Of a DNA stretch of 38,084 bases, positions 15,400-23,220 are shown one piece after another (the first letter of the stretch is position 1; each line of letters begins with the position of its first letter). The DNA is from JBMNOI01 sp050942995 (GTDB lineage: Bacteria; Chloroflexota; Anaerolineae; UBA1429). The stretch is from assembly GCA_050942995.1 (NCBI GenBank), contig JBMNOI010000020.1, forward strand, positions 1-38,084, given 5' to 3'. The notes under the pieces are model-generated. The model did not search any database, was not told the origin of the DNA, and saw only the letters and a list, made by a program, of their open reading frames with translations. The position numbers and the translations under genes are program-made.

Positions 15400-16350
15400 A
15401 TGAAGCCGTTCCGCAAGAACGTCGCACTGGCCGTCGACGGCGGGGGTATCCGCGGGGTGATGGTCGCGCAGGCGCTGGCCATACTGGAAGAGCACCTGGG
15501 GCTTTCATCCAATCAGATCTTTCGCCTCACCGCCGGCACATCCACCGGCTCGATCATCGCCGCCGGAGTGGCCGTGGGCCGCAGCGGCGCACAGATGCAC
15601 CGCCTCTATACCGAGCTGGGCGAGACGGTGTTTCCCCGCACGTTGCGCAGCAGGCTGTGGCCGTTGACCCGCTATCGCTACTCTTCCGAGCCGCTGGAGC
15701 GGGCGTTGCTGGAGCATATCGGCCCCTTTACGATGGGGGAACTGTGGACCGACGAGTACCAGTTCGACGTGGTCATCACCGTCTTTGATCTGGTCGAAAA
15801 TCGTACCCGCTTTATCAAGCCGTGGAAGCCCGACTATGCTGACTGGCCTCTGGTGCAGGCGGTGCTGGCCTCGTGTACGGTGCCCACCTACTTTCCCACC
15901 GTGGCCGGCCGTTATGTAGACGGCGGCGTGGGTTCCTACTCCAACCCCAGTTATCTGGCGGCCTACGAGCTCTCCGAATGCCTCTACTGGGAGCCCACCG
16001 AGACCACCCTCATCAGTTTGGGCACCGGCCGCAGTCCGCACACTCTGCGACCGGGCGAGGCCGACGGCTTTTACGCCTGGAACTGGATCCAACCGGTGTT
16101 GGGCGCCTTTTTACAGTCGGCCGACGACCAGCAGATCCATCTGGTGAACACCTTTTTCCGGCAGGTGGATTTCCGTCGCTTTCAGGTGGATCTGCGCCAT
16201 CCCATCGGCATGGACGATGTGGACGCCATCCCCCTGCTCACCGCCTACGGCGAGGAGCTGGCACGAAAGATCATCAACGACGAGACGGATCCGGTCATGG
16301 GAGTGTTCTCGAGCCACCCGCCCGAGGCGCTGCCCGGCCGGGGTTGGTAG
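15400..16350 (+). CDS. Patatin-like phospholipase
   Basis: A 316-aa patatin-family acyl hydrolase. The oxyanion loop is DGGGIRG (residues 13-19), the nucleophile Ser48 sits in GTSTG, and the catalytic Asp174 is in RYVDGGVGSYSNP, completing the Ser-Asp dyad. The family hydrolyses phospholipids or other lipid acyl esters. There is no signal peptide or membrane segment, so it acts in the cytosol or at the inner face of the membrane. GAGGGG lies upstream of the ATG. It follows the zinc-ribbon membrane protein gene; no partner nucleotidyltransferase, E1/E2 or nucleotide-signal genes are present, so a CBASS role is not supported. Confidence 0.92.
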   Translation: MKPFRKNVALAVDGGGIRGVMVAQALAILEEHLGLSSNQIFRLTAGTSTGSIIAAGVAVGRSGAQMHRLYTELGETVFPRTLRSRLWPLTRYRYSSEPLERALLEHIGPFTMGELWTDEYQFDVVITVFDLVENRTRFIKPWKPDYADWPLVQAVLASCTVPTYFPTVAGRYVDGGVGSYSNPSYLAAYELSECLYWEPTETTLISLGTGRSPHTLRPGEADGFYAWNWIQPVLGAFLQSADDQQIHLVNTFFRQVDFRRFQVDLRHPIGMDDVDAIPLLTAYGEELARKIINDETDPVMGVFSSHPPEALPGRGW

Positions 16351-16363
16351 AGGACGGACAGGC

Positions 16364-16388
16364 AAAAAGGGCGCAGCATGCTGCGCCC
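16364..16388 (-). terminator. Terminator of the PadR-membrane protein operon
   Basis: GGGCGCAGCATGCTGCGCCC is a perfect 20-bp palindrome, followed on the minus strand by TTTTT. It lies between convergent genes and may also stop the patatin transcript, though the plus strand has no T-tract. Confidence 0.8.
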
Positions 16389-16396
16389 TGGTCATC

Positions 16397-17578
16397 TCAA
16401 GCGGAGCGCCCCTCATCCGTCATCTCCCCCACCGGGGGCAACTCGGCGAGGTCGGCCGGCCTTTGCACCGTCGAGTAGAGCGCCAGCGCCAGACCGAGCG
16501 TGGCCGCCATCTGCAATACCCGCACAAACTGCAGCGCCATCTGAGCGATGTTAAAGCCCTTTAGCGCAACGATCACACCGCCCCCGGCCAGCATAACGAT
16601 CAGGGCGGGCAGCAACGCGCCCAGCCACACCCCTCGCCGATGCGACGCCCGCAGCACCGACAGCGGCGCCACAATGAGGAACACGGCGACTATGGCGCCG
16701 GACAGGATGGGACGCCAGGGCGTGCCGTATAGCGCATAGGGATCGACGGCCATGGCCGTCACCAAACCGCTCGTGCCCCCCAGAACGAACAACACCGCGG
16801 TCACCCCGTATCGTCTGGCCAGAACATAGCCCATCAGAGGATACAGCGTTCGCCATCCCATGAGCGAGAAACTCCCGCCCAGGAACGATGTCCAGGCTCC
16901 ACGGGCGATCAGATTGGACAGCCCCATCTCGATAGCCAGAAGCACACCCACCCCGATGAACCACAGGCGGGCGGCCGGCCGGGCACGCACCATCCAGACC
17001 ATGGCGACAACCGGCAACGCGCCCAACAACACCACCAGCAGGGCGGGCTCCGGGTCGGTGGGCCACCGGAACGGCGCTCGCAACAGGCCCATCAGCACCG
17101 CCCACCCGATGATGACCGCCGTATGCGCCATGAACCCCAGAAGGGGCAGCCCCCACACGGCGACGTGCCCGCGCCGCACCATGCTCACACCGGTGATGAG
17201 CAACAGGATGGCGATGACAAAGAGATAGTTGCCTCCCCGGCCGGACTCGATTCGAACGGGCGCCAGCGCCCCCAGAAACAGGACGATGCCCGGCAGCACC
17301 GCCAGCGCCACGTCACGCCACGACCACGGCTTGATAGGGTGCGACATGCGCAGATCCCTCCCCCAGCCGGAGGCATGCTCTACCGTCGCCGAGCGCAGCG
17401 TATCGCCCAGCGTGCGCAGCCACAGCGTCGCCAGCGCCCGACGCCCGCCCCGTTGCCACGCCTCGCAACATAGATCGGCAAACAGTTGCGCCATCAGCGG
17501 CCCGTACTCGCGCCGGTGGGCCGCGGGATAGAGGCGCAACAGCGCAGCGTAGAGCCGCCGGCCCGTGTTCCCCCTCAT
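16397..17578 (-). CDS. Polytopic membrane protein coupled to a PadR regulator
   Basis: A 393-aa protein. Residues 1-85 are soluble and start with YAALLRLYPAAHRREYGPLM, the short LYPaxxRxxYG segment often found at the N terminus of membrane proteins or permeases paired with PadR regulators. About nine hydrophobic helices follow. The ATG at 17578 overlaps the PadR stop (ATGA), so the two are translationally coupled; this fixes the start although a longer open frame continues upstream through the padR gene in another frame. Its transport or other activity is unknown. It is probably the target whose level the PadR protein controls. Confidence 0.82.
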   Translation of the reverse strand: MRGNTGRRLYAALLRLYPAAHRREYGPLMAQLFADLCCEAWQRGGRRALATLWLRTLGDTLRSATVEHASGWGRDLRMSHPIKPWSWRDVALAVLPGIVLFLGALAPVRIESGRGGNYLFVIAILLLITGVSMVRRGHVAVWGLPLLGFMAHTAVIIGWAVLMGLLRAPFRWPTDPEPALLVVLLGALPVVAMVWMVRARPAARLWFIGVGVLLAIEMGLSNLIARGAWTSFLGGSFSLMGWRTLYPLMGYVLARRYGVTAVLFVLGGTSGLVTAMAVDPYALYGTPWRPILSGAIVAVFLIVAPLSVLRASHRRGVWLGALLPALIVMLAGGGVIVALKGFNIAQMALQFVRVLQMAATLGLALALYSTVQRPADLAELPPVGEMTDEGRSA

Positions 17579-17949
17579 CGTCCCGACTCCGTTAACGGTG
17601 GGCGATCGAGCAGCGCCTTGGCCCGTGCCTCCGCCACCGCCCGCTCCAGGCGCTCGGCCTCGGCCGTCACCACCCGTCGCCCCGCGCCGGTAAGCCGGTA
17701 GTAGCGCCGCCGCTGGTCGTCCATGGCCGGGTCGGGCCGCTCGTCCGACTCGACGATCAACCCGGCGGCCAGCATGCGCTTGATCGAGCCGTACAGCGTG
17801 CCCGCCCCCATGTTGATCTGCCCCTCGGTGGCGCGCTCCACCTCTTTCATGATGCCGTAGCCGTGCTTTTCGCCGTCGACCAGCGCCAGCAGGATGTGAA
17901 ACACCGCCGGGGTCAGCGGCAGCATATCGCGTGTCGCCGTGTCGCTCAT
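17575..17949 (-). CDS. PadR-family transcriptional regulator
   Basis: A 124-aa winged-helix repressor. It has the family pattern LTPAVFHILLALVDGEKHGY then GIMKEVERATEG, the wing GAGTLYGSIKRMLAAGLI, and RRRYYRLTGAGRRVV before a C-terminal dimerisation helix. PadR proteins bind as dimers to AT-rich palindromes and usually repress their own operon, releasing when a small molecule binds. AGAGGTG precedes the ATG. It is the first gene of a two-gene operon with a membrane protein, and its promoter carries an obvious repeated operator. Confidence 0.95.
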   Translation of the reverse strand: MSDTATRDMLPLTPAVFHILLALVDGEKHGYGIMKEVERATEGQINMGAGTLYGSIKRMLAAGLIVESDERPDPAMDDQRRRYYRLTGAGRRVVTAEAERLERAVAEARAKALLDRPPLTESGR

Positions 17950-17967
17950 CCGTCACCTCTCGATGCA

Positions 17968-18016
17968 AATATATCCGCTACAGATATAATATATCCGCAA
18001 CGGAGTGTTTTGTCAA
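17968..18016 (-). promoter_or_regulatory. PadR operon promoter with repeated operator
   Basis: On the minus strand TTGACA (18011-18016), a 17-bp spacer and TATATT (17988-17993) form a strong promoter. AATATATCCGCTAC (17968-17981) and AATATATCCGCAAC (17988-18001) are direct repeats exactly 20 bp apart, two helical turns, covering the start site and the -10. Between them is the palindrome GATATAATATATC (17983-17995). This is a credible autorepression operator. Confidence 0.75.
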
Positions 18017-18303
18017 GAGGCAGAGGCCATTCGGGAGAGATGCCGCAACCATACCCGACGCAGGATGACGGATACGGCCAGCAGCACGATGGGGACAAGC
18101 GGCCAGATGGGCAGGCTCCACAATCGAAACTGAAGCAGCACACCGGGCGCCGCCGTGTTGTGCTCGGCCAGCGTGACCAGCGTGTCGTTATCGGTGCCCA
18201 ACCAGAGGTAGAGCAACGGTGGCGCCGAAAGCATCAACATGGCGATGCCGGCCAGCGTCGACGTGACCAGATCGAACAGCATCAAACGTCCTCGCGTTGC
18301 CAT
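18013..18303 (-). CDS. Small two-helix membrane protein
   Basis: A 96-aa protein with transmembrane helices at about residues 10-33 and 65-88 separated by a polar loop (GTDNDTLVTLAEHN). GGAGG lies 5 nt before the ATG at 18303; a longer open frame to 18396 has no ribosome site. Its stop codon overlaps the -35 of the PadR promoter. No family was recognised. It may be the last gene of the MFS transporter transcript, 108 nt downstream of it. Confidence 0.65.
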   Translation of the reverse strand: MATRGRLMLFDLVTSTLAGIAMLMLSAPPLLYLWLGTDNDTLVTLAEHNTAAPGVLLQFRLWSLPIWPLVPIVLLAVSVILRRVWLRHLSRMASAS

Positions 18304-18411
18304 AATATCCTCCGTCCATACATCAGGGTTTGCCGTGATACTCCCTATCCAGACGGTGACACATAGCCACCGATTCCAAGCATGATCAGAATCCAAAGCC
18401 GCCGCTCGCCA

Positions 18412-19746
18412 TCATACCGGGGTCGGCGAGGGATGATCGACCACCGCATCGGGCACCTCGATCTCGACGCGACGCACCCGCGGATGCAAAAGCCCCACGA
18501 GCGCCACTGCGATGCTAAAGATGCCCAGGAGGATAAAGATCAGGCCGATGCCTCGTCCGGGGCCGGTGCCGATGATGCGCCCCACGCTGCCGGCCAGACG
18601 ACCGCCGTCGGCCAGCAGCGGCTCAAAGACCCGGTCGGCCAGCGGTCCTGCCAGCAGGTAGGCGACAGGGATCGCCGACCAGCCGATCATCCGCCGCACC
18701 GCGAACACGCGCCCCTGTACGTCGGGCGCCGTCTTGGACAGCCAGATCGCCTGGCTGCAACCGTTCATGATGGGGATGCGGGTAAAGTAGATAAAGGTGG
18801 CGACGCTCAGCACCGTCACGTCAGGCGGAAGCCCCGCCACCAGCAGCACCACCCCGCTCAGCATGGCCGGGACAAAGATGCCATATACCCGCCTGCGCGG
18901 CCCGCCCCAGGCGCTCATAACCAGGCTGCTGACCAACAGCCCCACGCCGCCGACGGACATGAGGGTACCCAACACAGCGGGCGTGGCAAAGCTCAGTATC
19001 AACGGCGTAAAGAGCACACTGACCATACTCGACGATATATTGCTGGCGGCAAGGGTGAGAAGCAGGCCCAGCAATCCGGGCCGGGCGGCGATGTAGGTCC
19101 AGCCATAGGCCGCCTCACGCCAGATCGAGCCGCGGGCGGCTTGCCCCTCCGCCGTCCGTTCCGGCCGCGGGATACGCACCAACAACAGGGTGCCGACGGC
19201 AAAAAGAAGGGTACTCACGTCGATGAGCATCACGCCATCTACGCCAATCACTCCCACCAGCGCGCCGGCCAGCATGGGCGAAACGATCTGCGAGACGGCC
19301 TGCCCCAATTCCACCATGCCGCTGGCGCGGCCGAATTGCGCTTTGGGCACCAACTGGGTGGTGGCCGCCGAATAGGCCGGCCATTGCAGAGCGCCAAAGC
19401 TCGAACTGATGGCCATAGCGATATAGATGTGCCAGACCTCGAGCCGCCCCGCCGCCAGTAGCAGGGCCATGGCCAGGGTGCAGAGCCCGGCGCCGACATC
19501 GCTGACCATCATCGCCACACGTCGATCCCAGCGGTCGACGAGGGCACCGGCCAGAGGTGCGAGGATAATTCCGGGGAGCGCGGTGGAAAGGGAGATCAAG
19601 GCGAATTGAGTCACCGAGCCGGTGCGCTGGAACACCCAGACGCCGAGGGCAAAGCCGGTGAGCCCTGAACCGATGAGCGAAAAGAGCTGCCCGATCCAGA
19701 TGACGAAAAAGGTGCGAAAGCCACGAGTCGCTGCAACTCGAGCCAT
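18412..19746 (-). CDS. MFS transporter (EntS/MFS_3-like exporter)
   Basis: A 444-aa major facilitator with about twelve transmembrane helices. The N-terminal half has FFVIWIGQLFSLIGSGLTGF, the loop 2-3 motif ALVDRWDRRVAMM (motif A-like) and QWPAYSAATTQLVPKAQFGR, which is typical of the MFS_3 group of proton-driven exporters of siderophores and drugs. CAGGAGG lies just before the ATG. Substrate is unknown. The promoter carries an AT-rich upstream tract that should make it strong. Confidence 0.9.
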   Translation of the reverse strand: MARVAATRGFRTFFVIWIGQLFSLIGSGLTGFALGVWVFQRTGSVTQFALISLSTALPGIILAPLAGALVDRWDRRVAMMVSDVGAGLCTLAMALLLAAGRLEVWHIYIAMAISSSFGALQWPAYSAATTQLVPKAQFGRASGMVELGQAVSQIVSPMLAGALVGVIGVDGVMLIDVSTLLFAVGTLLLVRIPRPERTAEGQAARGSIWREAAYGWTYIAARPGLLGLLLTLAASNISSSMVSVLFTPLILSFATPAVLGTLMSVGGVGLLVSSLVMSAWGGPRRRVYGIFVPAMLSGVVLLVAGLPPDVTVLSVATFIYFTRIPIMNGCSQAIWLSKTAPDVQGRVFAVRRMIGWSAIPVAYLLAGPLADRVFEPLLADGGRLAGSVGRIIGTGPGRGIGLIFILLGIFSIAVALVGLLHPRVRRVEIEVPDAVVDHPSPTPV

Positions 19747-19837
19747 CAGGGCCTCCTGTGAAAAGCGGGACCATGGGGGAAAACATCACGCCGCCACATC
19801 CCGGCCGGGTCGCCGCACGACGCTCACACCTCCCGAC

Positions 19838-19918
19838 ATCATAGCAGACACCCGCATGAAAAGCAATCGTTATATTCATTATATTTATATCGTCATTAAT
19901 TATATGGATATACGGTAT
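19838..19918 (-). promoter_or_regulatory. MFS transporter promoter with an AT-rich upstream tract
   Basis: On the minus strand TTGCTT (19861-19866), a 17-bp spacer and TATGAT (19838-19843). Directly upstream of the -35 (19867-19918) is a tract of about 50 bp that is mostly A and T in an otherwise GC-rich region, at the position of an UP element or an AT-rich operator. Confidence 0.5.
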
Positions 19919-20032
19919 CGCGCACCTCATAGTGAAAAGGTCTCATCGACATGCAGCGGAGAGGCTCGGTGAGAGGAGTATCGAGGCGGTGGAATATGGC
20001 GAAGGAAATGGCCCCGAATATCCGAGGACTTT

Positions 20033-20842
20033 TTACCCCCACAGACGCAGAGGGTGTGCGCCCAGGCCCAACGAGAGCCGCGCCCAGACCAGTAATCCGG
20101 CCAGCAAGAGGATGGCCGCCGTCCAGATCAGGTCGCGCCGGCCATAGTGCAGGGGGCGCAGATAGGTACGTCGCGGGGCCGCGCCCAACGCCCGCGATTC
20201 CAGCGCCCGCGAGAGGTTTTCGGCGGTGCGCATTGCGCTGATGAGCATGGCGACGACGATGGGAATATAGGCGCGGGCGCGATGTAGCGGCCCGCCCCGG
20301 GTCAGGTCCAGCGCCCGGGCCTGCTGCGCCTCCGAGATCATGCCGAACACGCCGGCCATCGTGGGCAGGTAACGCAACGCCACCGCCAGCGTCAGCCCCC
20401 ACTCGTAGGGCAGCCCCAGCGCCACCAGCCCGCGCACCAGGGTTGCCTGATCGGTGGTATAGAGCCAGACAAATACCGTAAAGGCCAGCGTGCCGATGCG
20501 CAGCGCCACCGCCAGCCCCTCCGCCAGATTCACCGGCGTGATGCGGATGCGCCACCACTCCAGCAGCGCCGGCCCCTCACCCGGGTAGAACAACACCCAC
20601 AACAGGGCGATCATCACCATGGGCGGCAGGGTGGCGCGCCAGATCCAGCCCAGGCGCGACCGGGTGATACCGGCGCCGAGCAACAGGCCGTGAACGGCCG
20701 CCAGCGCCGCCAGCACGATCCACAGGTTCCGAAACAAAAGCTGTAAAGGAACGCCACAGACCACCAGCAGGAATTTGGTTCGGGGATCCATCCGATGCAG
20801 GTACGAGTCGCCCGGCTGATACAGATCGTACCGCGCGCTCAT
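20033..20842 (-). CDS. ecfT: ECF transporter transmembrane protein EcfT
   Basis: A 269-aa T component of an energy-coupling factor importer. It opens LHRMDPRTKFLLVV, the standard EcfT start, has about five or six membrane helices, and carries two coupling helices with Ala-Arg-x motifs that contact the ATPases: QQARALDLTRGG and LSRALESRALG. Its start overlaps the stop of the upstream ATPase (20839-20842, ATGA). With the two A subunits and the S component upstream it completes a four-gene ECF set for a vitamin or similar micronutrient. Confidence 0.94.
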   Translation of the reverse strand: MSARYDLYQPGDSYLHRMDPRTKFLLVVCGVPLQLLFRNLWIVLAALAAVHGLLLGAGITRSRLGWIWRATLPPMVMIALLWVLFYPGEGPALLEWWRIRITPVNLAEGLAVALRIGTLAFTVFVWLYTTDQATLVRGLVALGLPYEWGLTLAVALRYLPTMAGVFGMISEAQQARALDLTRGGPLHRARAYIPIVVAMLISAMRTAENLSRALESRALGAAPRRTYLRPLHYGRRDLIWTAAILLLAGLLVWARLSLGLGAHPLRLWG

Positions 20843-21717
20843 GGTCGCCCCTCGCCCGAACGACGCCCGGCCAGCAACCGGTCGTAGAGATCGGCAAACT
20901 CGACGACGGTGAGGACATCCGTCCCTGCACCGGCCAGTTTCTGCGCCAGTCGCGTCACCTGCGGCGGAGTGATCGATGCCCGGGCCAGTTCATTCGTGCG
21001 ACTCAGCACGGCCCGCGTCTCGCCATAGGCCAGCACGCGCCCCTCGTGCATCACCAGCGTCTCGTGGCTGTGTTCGGCCACCAGGCGCATGTCGTGGCTC
21101 ACCAGCACGATAGTATGGCCGGCGGCGTGCAGCGCGTCCATGCGGCGCATCAGGTCATCGGCGCTGCGCCGATCCAGCCCGGCCGTAGGCTCGTCCAGGA
21201 TCAGCACCCTCGGGCGCATGGCATACACTGCCGCGACAGACACCTTGCGCCGCAGGCCATAGCCCAGCACGGCGGGGGGCACATCGGCGTATTCGGTCAG
21301 ATCAAAGGCCGACAGGGCATCGGCCACGCGCTCCTCCACCTCGGCGGCATCGAGCCCCAGATTGCGCGGCCCAAAGGCCACCTCTTCGCCGGTCGTGGCG
21401 CAGAATATCTGATGATCGGGATTCTGAAAGACATATCCCACGGTGCGGGCCAGCTCGCCCACAGTGGCTTTAGAGGTATCTTTGCCGTATACCCATACCC
21501 GTCCGGCAACGGGCCTCAGCAGGCCGTTGAAATGCTTGACCAGCGTCGTCTTGCCCGATCCGTTCTGCCCCACCACGGCCAGATAGGCGTTATCGCGCAC
21601 CGTCAGGTCGACACCGCCCAGAGCCGGCTCCTCTAGCAGGGCCCCTGCCGCCGATTCATAGCGATAGACCAGGCCGTCTACGCGCAGCGCCGGAAGAGAG
21701 GCGTTCACCGATTGCAT
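20839..21717 (-). CDS. ecfA2: ECF transporter ATPase with a degenerate signature motif
   Basis: A 292-aa ABC ATPase of the ECF type. Walker A GQNGSGKT (residues 50-57), Q-loop FQNPDHQIF, Walker B VLILDEPTAGLD and H-loop His208 (VLVSHDM) are intact. The signature normally reading LSGGQ is LGYGL (residues 151-155, followed by RRKVSVA). The ATG at 21717 overlaps the upstream ATPase gene by 13 nt, which fixes it against longer open frames. It would form a heterodimer with the partner ATPase, and EcfT would dock on the pair. The symbol is by role; which subunit is A or A' is arbitrary here. Confidence 0.93.
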   Translation of the reverse strand: MQSVNASLPALRVDGLVYRYESAAGALLEEPALGGVDLTVRDNAYLAVVGQNGSGKTTLVKHFNGLLRPVAGRVWVYGKDTSKATVGELARTVGYVFQNPDHQIFCATTGEEVAFGPRNLGLDAAEVEERVADALSAFDLTEYADVPPAVLGYGLRRKVSVAAVYAMRPRVLILDEPTAGLDRRSADDLMRRMDALHAAGHTIVLVSHDMRLVAEHSHETLVMHEGRVLAYGETRAVLSRTNELARASITPPQVTRLAQKLAGAGTDVLTVVEFADLYDRLLAGRRSGEGRP

Positions 21718-22589
21718 CGGCCCCCCGTTCCGTTCGCCAGCTCGGAGCGCAGCCCGGCCACGGCGTCGTCCAAACATACGAAGCGATGCACCGTGCCGTG
21801 TCGTCGATTCAGTTCGGCGGCCACCTCGGCCACCTGCGGCGCGGCGATGCCGGTGCGCGCCAGCAGGTCGGCATCGGCATAGAGACGCTCCGGCGCATCC
21901 ACCCGGGCGATCCGCCCCGCCCACATCACCGCCACGCGATCGGCATACTCGGCCAGGCGCTCGGCATCCTGGCTGACCATGACGATGGTCATATGTCGCC
22001 GGCGACGCAACGCCGCGATGACGGCCAGCACCTCGTGCTGGCCCACGGGGTCGAGATTGGCGGTAGGCTCGTCGAGGATGAGGACATCGGGCAGCATGGC
22101 CAGTGTCGCGGCGATGGCCAGCCGCTGCTTCTGCCCGCCCGAGAGGCGCATGGGTGGGCGACGGCGCAATCCGGCCAGGCCCACCACGTTCAACGCCCAG
22201 TCCACCCGCTCGGCGATCTCGGCCGGATCGACGCCCAGATTCTCGGGGCCAAAGGCCACCTCATCCTCCACCGATGTGGCGACAAGCTGGCTCTCGGGAT
22301 CCTGATAGACCATCCCCACATGGGCGGCGAGCTGGGCCACCGGCACCGATCGGGCGCTGCGGCCCAGCACATCAACCCGCCCCCGAATGACGCCTCCGGT
22401 AGAGCGGGGGACCAGGCCGTTCATGGCCATACACAGAGTAGATTTGCCCACGCCCGTGGGCCCCATGATGCCCAGAAACTCGCCCGTCTCGACAACGAGA
22501 TCGACCCCCCGCAGCACAGAGACGGGATCCTGTCCCGGCAGCAGAGGGGGATAGGCATAATGTAGATCGTCAACCACGATGGCAGCCAA
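21705..22589 (-). CDS. ecfA1: ECF transporter ATPase with Gln in the H-loop
   Basis: A 294-aa ECF ATPase. Walker A GPTGVGKS (residues 43-50), Q-loop YQDPESQLV, a canonical LSGGQKQRLAIA signature (149-153 for LSGGQ) and Walker B VLILDEPTANLD are present. The H-loop, normally VSHD, reads VMVSQDAERL with Gln207 in place of His. The start is a TTG at 22589 with CGGGAG 6 nt upstream; no ATG is better placed. It follows the S component by 34 nt and overlaps the next ATPase. Powers uptake by the transporter together with that partner. Confidence 0.93.
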   Translation of the reverse strand: MAAIVVDDLHYAYPPLLPGQDPVSVLRGVDLVVETGEFLGIMGPTGVGKSTLCMAMNGLVPRSTGGVIRGRVDVLGRSARSVPVAQLAAHVGMVYQDPESQLVATSVEDEVAFGPENLGVDPAEIAERVDWALNVVGLAGLRRRPPMRLSGGQKQRLAIAATLAMLPDVLILDEPTANLDPVGQHEVLAVIAALRRRRHMTIVMVSQDAERLAEYADRVAVMWAGRIARVDAPERLYADADLLARTGIAAPQVAEVAAELNRRHGTVHRFVCLDDAVAGLRSELANGTGGRCNR

Positions 22590-22623
22590 AACATACTCCC
22601 GGATCGGCGCGATGCCGCGTCGA

Positions 22624-23157
22624 CTACTCCTCGCGCCAGGTCGTCGGCTGACCCAAACGGGTCACCGGCGGGTAGGCTTTCCGCACGGCATAGTAAAGCG
22701 GCACGCCCACCACGCCGCCCAACACATTCTGCAACAGGTTCGTGGGCACCTCGGCGATGGCCGCCGGCCAGCCGATGCCCATCACCAGCGCGGCGCCCAC
22801 CAGATAAAGTCCCACCATCACCACGGTACCGACCAGCCAGCCGAGAACGAGCCCCGGCACGCCCCGGCGCACCGCCAGCAGCCCCGCGATCCACCCCTGC
22901 AATCCATGGGCGAACAGCGTCAGCGGCGCCCACTGGGCATAACCGCCCAACAGGTCGGCGATGGCCGTCCCCACGCCGCCGGCCACCAGACCCACCAGAG
23001 GCCCGAAGGTAAAGGCGGAGAAGTAGACGGCCACGTCGGAAAAGTTGAAATAGCCCTGTGTGGCCGGAATCGGCACGCGCACCAGCATGGTAAACACGGC
23101 GGTCACGGCGATCATAACGGCCATGACGGCGATAAGAATCGGTCGCATCTTGTTCAT
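22624..23157 (-). CDS. ECF transporter substrate-binding S component
   Basis: A 177-aa integral membrane protein with about five or six helices, in the PF07155-like S-component style: YFNFSDVAVYFSAFTFGPLV then AGGVGTAIADLLGGYAQWAP and FAHGLQGWIAGLL. S components bind one vitamin or nucleobase-like substrate with high affinity; this subgroup includes predicted pyrimidine/thiamine-precursor binders, but the substrate is not readable here. The ATG at 23157 follows GGGGGAG. It lies 63 nt after an enolase-superfamily gene and leads straight into the ATPases, so this is a dedicated transporter and not a shared module. Confidence 0.88.
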   Translation of the reverse strand: MNKMRPILIAVMAVMIAVTAVFTMLVRVPIPATQGYFNFSDVAVYFSAFTFGPLVGLVAGGVGTAIADLLGGYAQWAPLTLFAHGLQGWIAGLLAVRRGVPGLVLGWLVGTVVMVGLYLVGAALVMGIGWPAAIAEVPTNLLQNVLGGVVGVPLYYAVRKAYPPVTRLGQPTTWREE

Positions 23158-23220
23158 TGCAGCTCCCCCGGGCGCCACAGAATAGCTGTTATGACGCCCT
23201 TATCCCCTGCAAAAGCGCCC

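Noticed and set aside
15087..16350. Zinc-ribbon membrane protein plus patatin as an anti-phage (CBASS-type) system
   Set aside because: No nucleotidyltransferase, E1/E2 or HORMA-like gene is adjacent, and the small protein shows no known sensor domain.
16397..17968. A 523-codon reading of the PadR-linked membrane gene
   Set aside because: The first 130 codons run through padR in another frame and are Arg/Gly/Ala-rich; the ATGA overlap at 17575-17578 gives the real start.
23158..23220. Riboswitch before the ECF S component
   Set aside because: The gap is 63 nt with no conserved vitamin-riboswitch sequence such as a TPP or cobalamin box.
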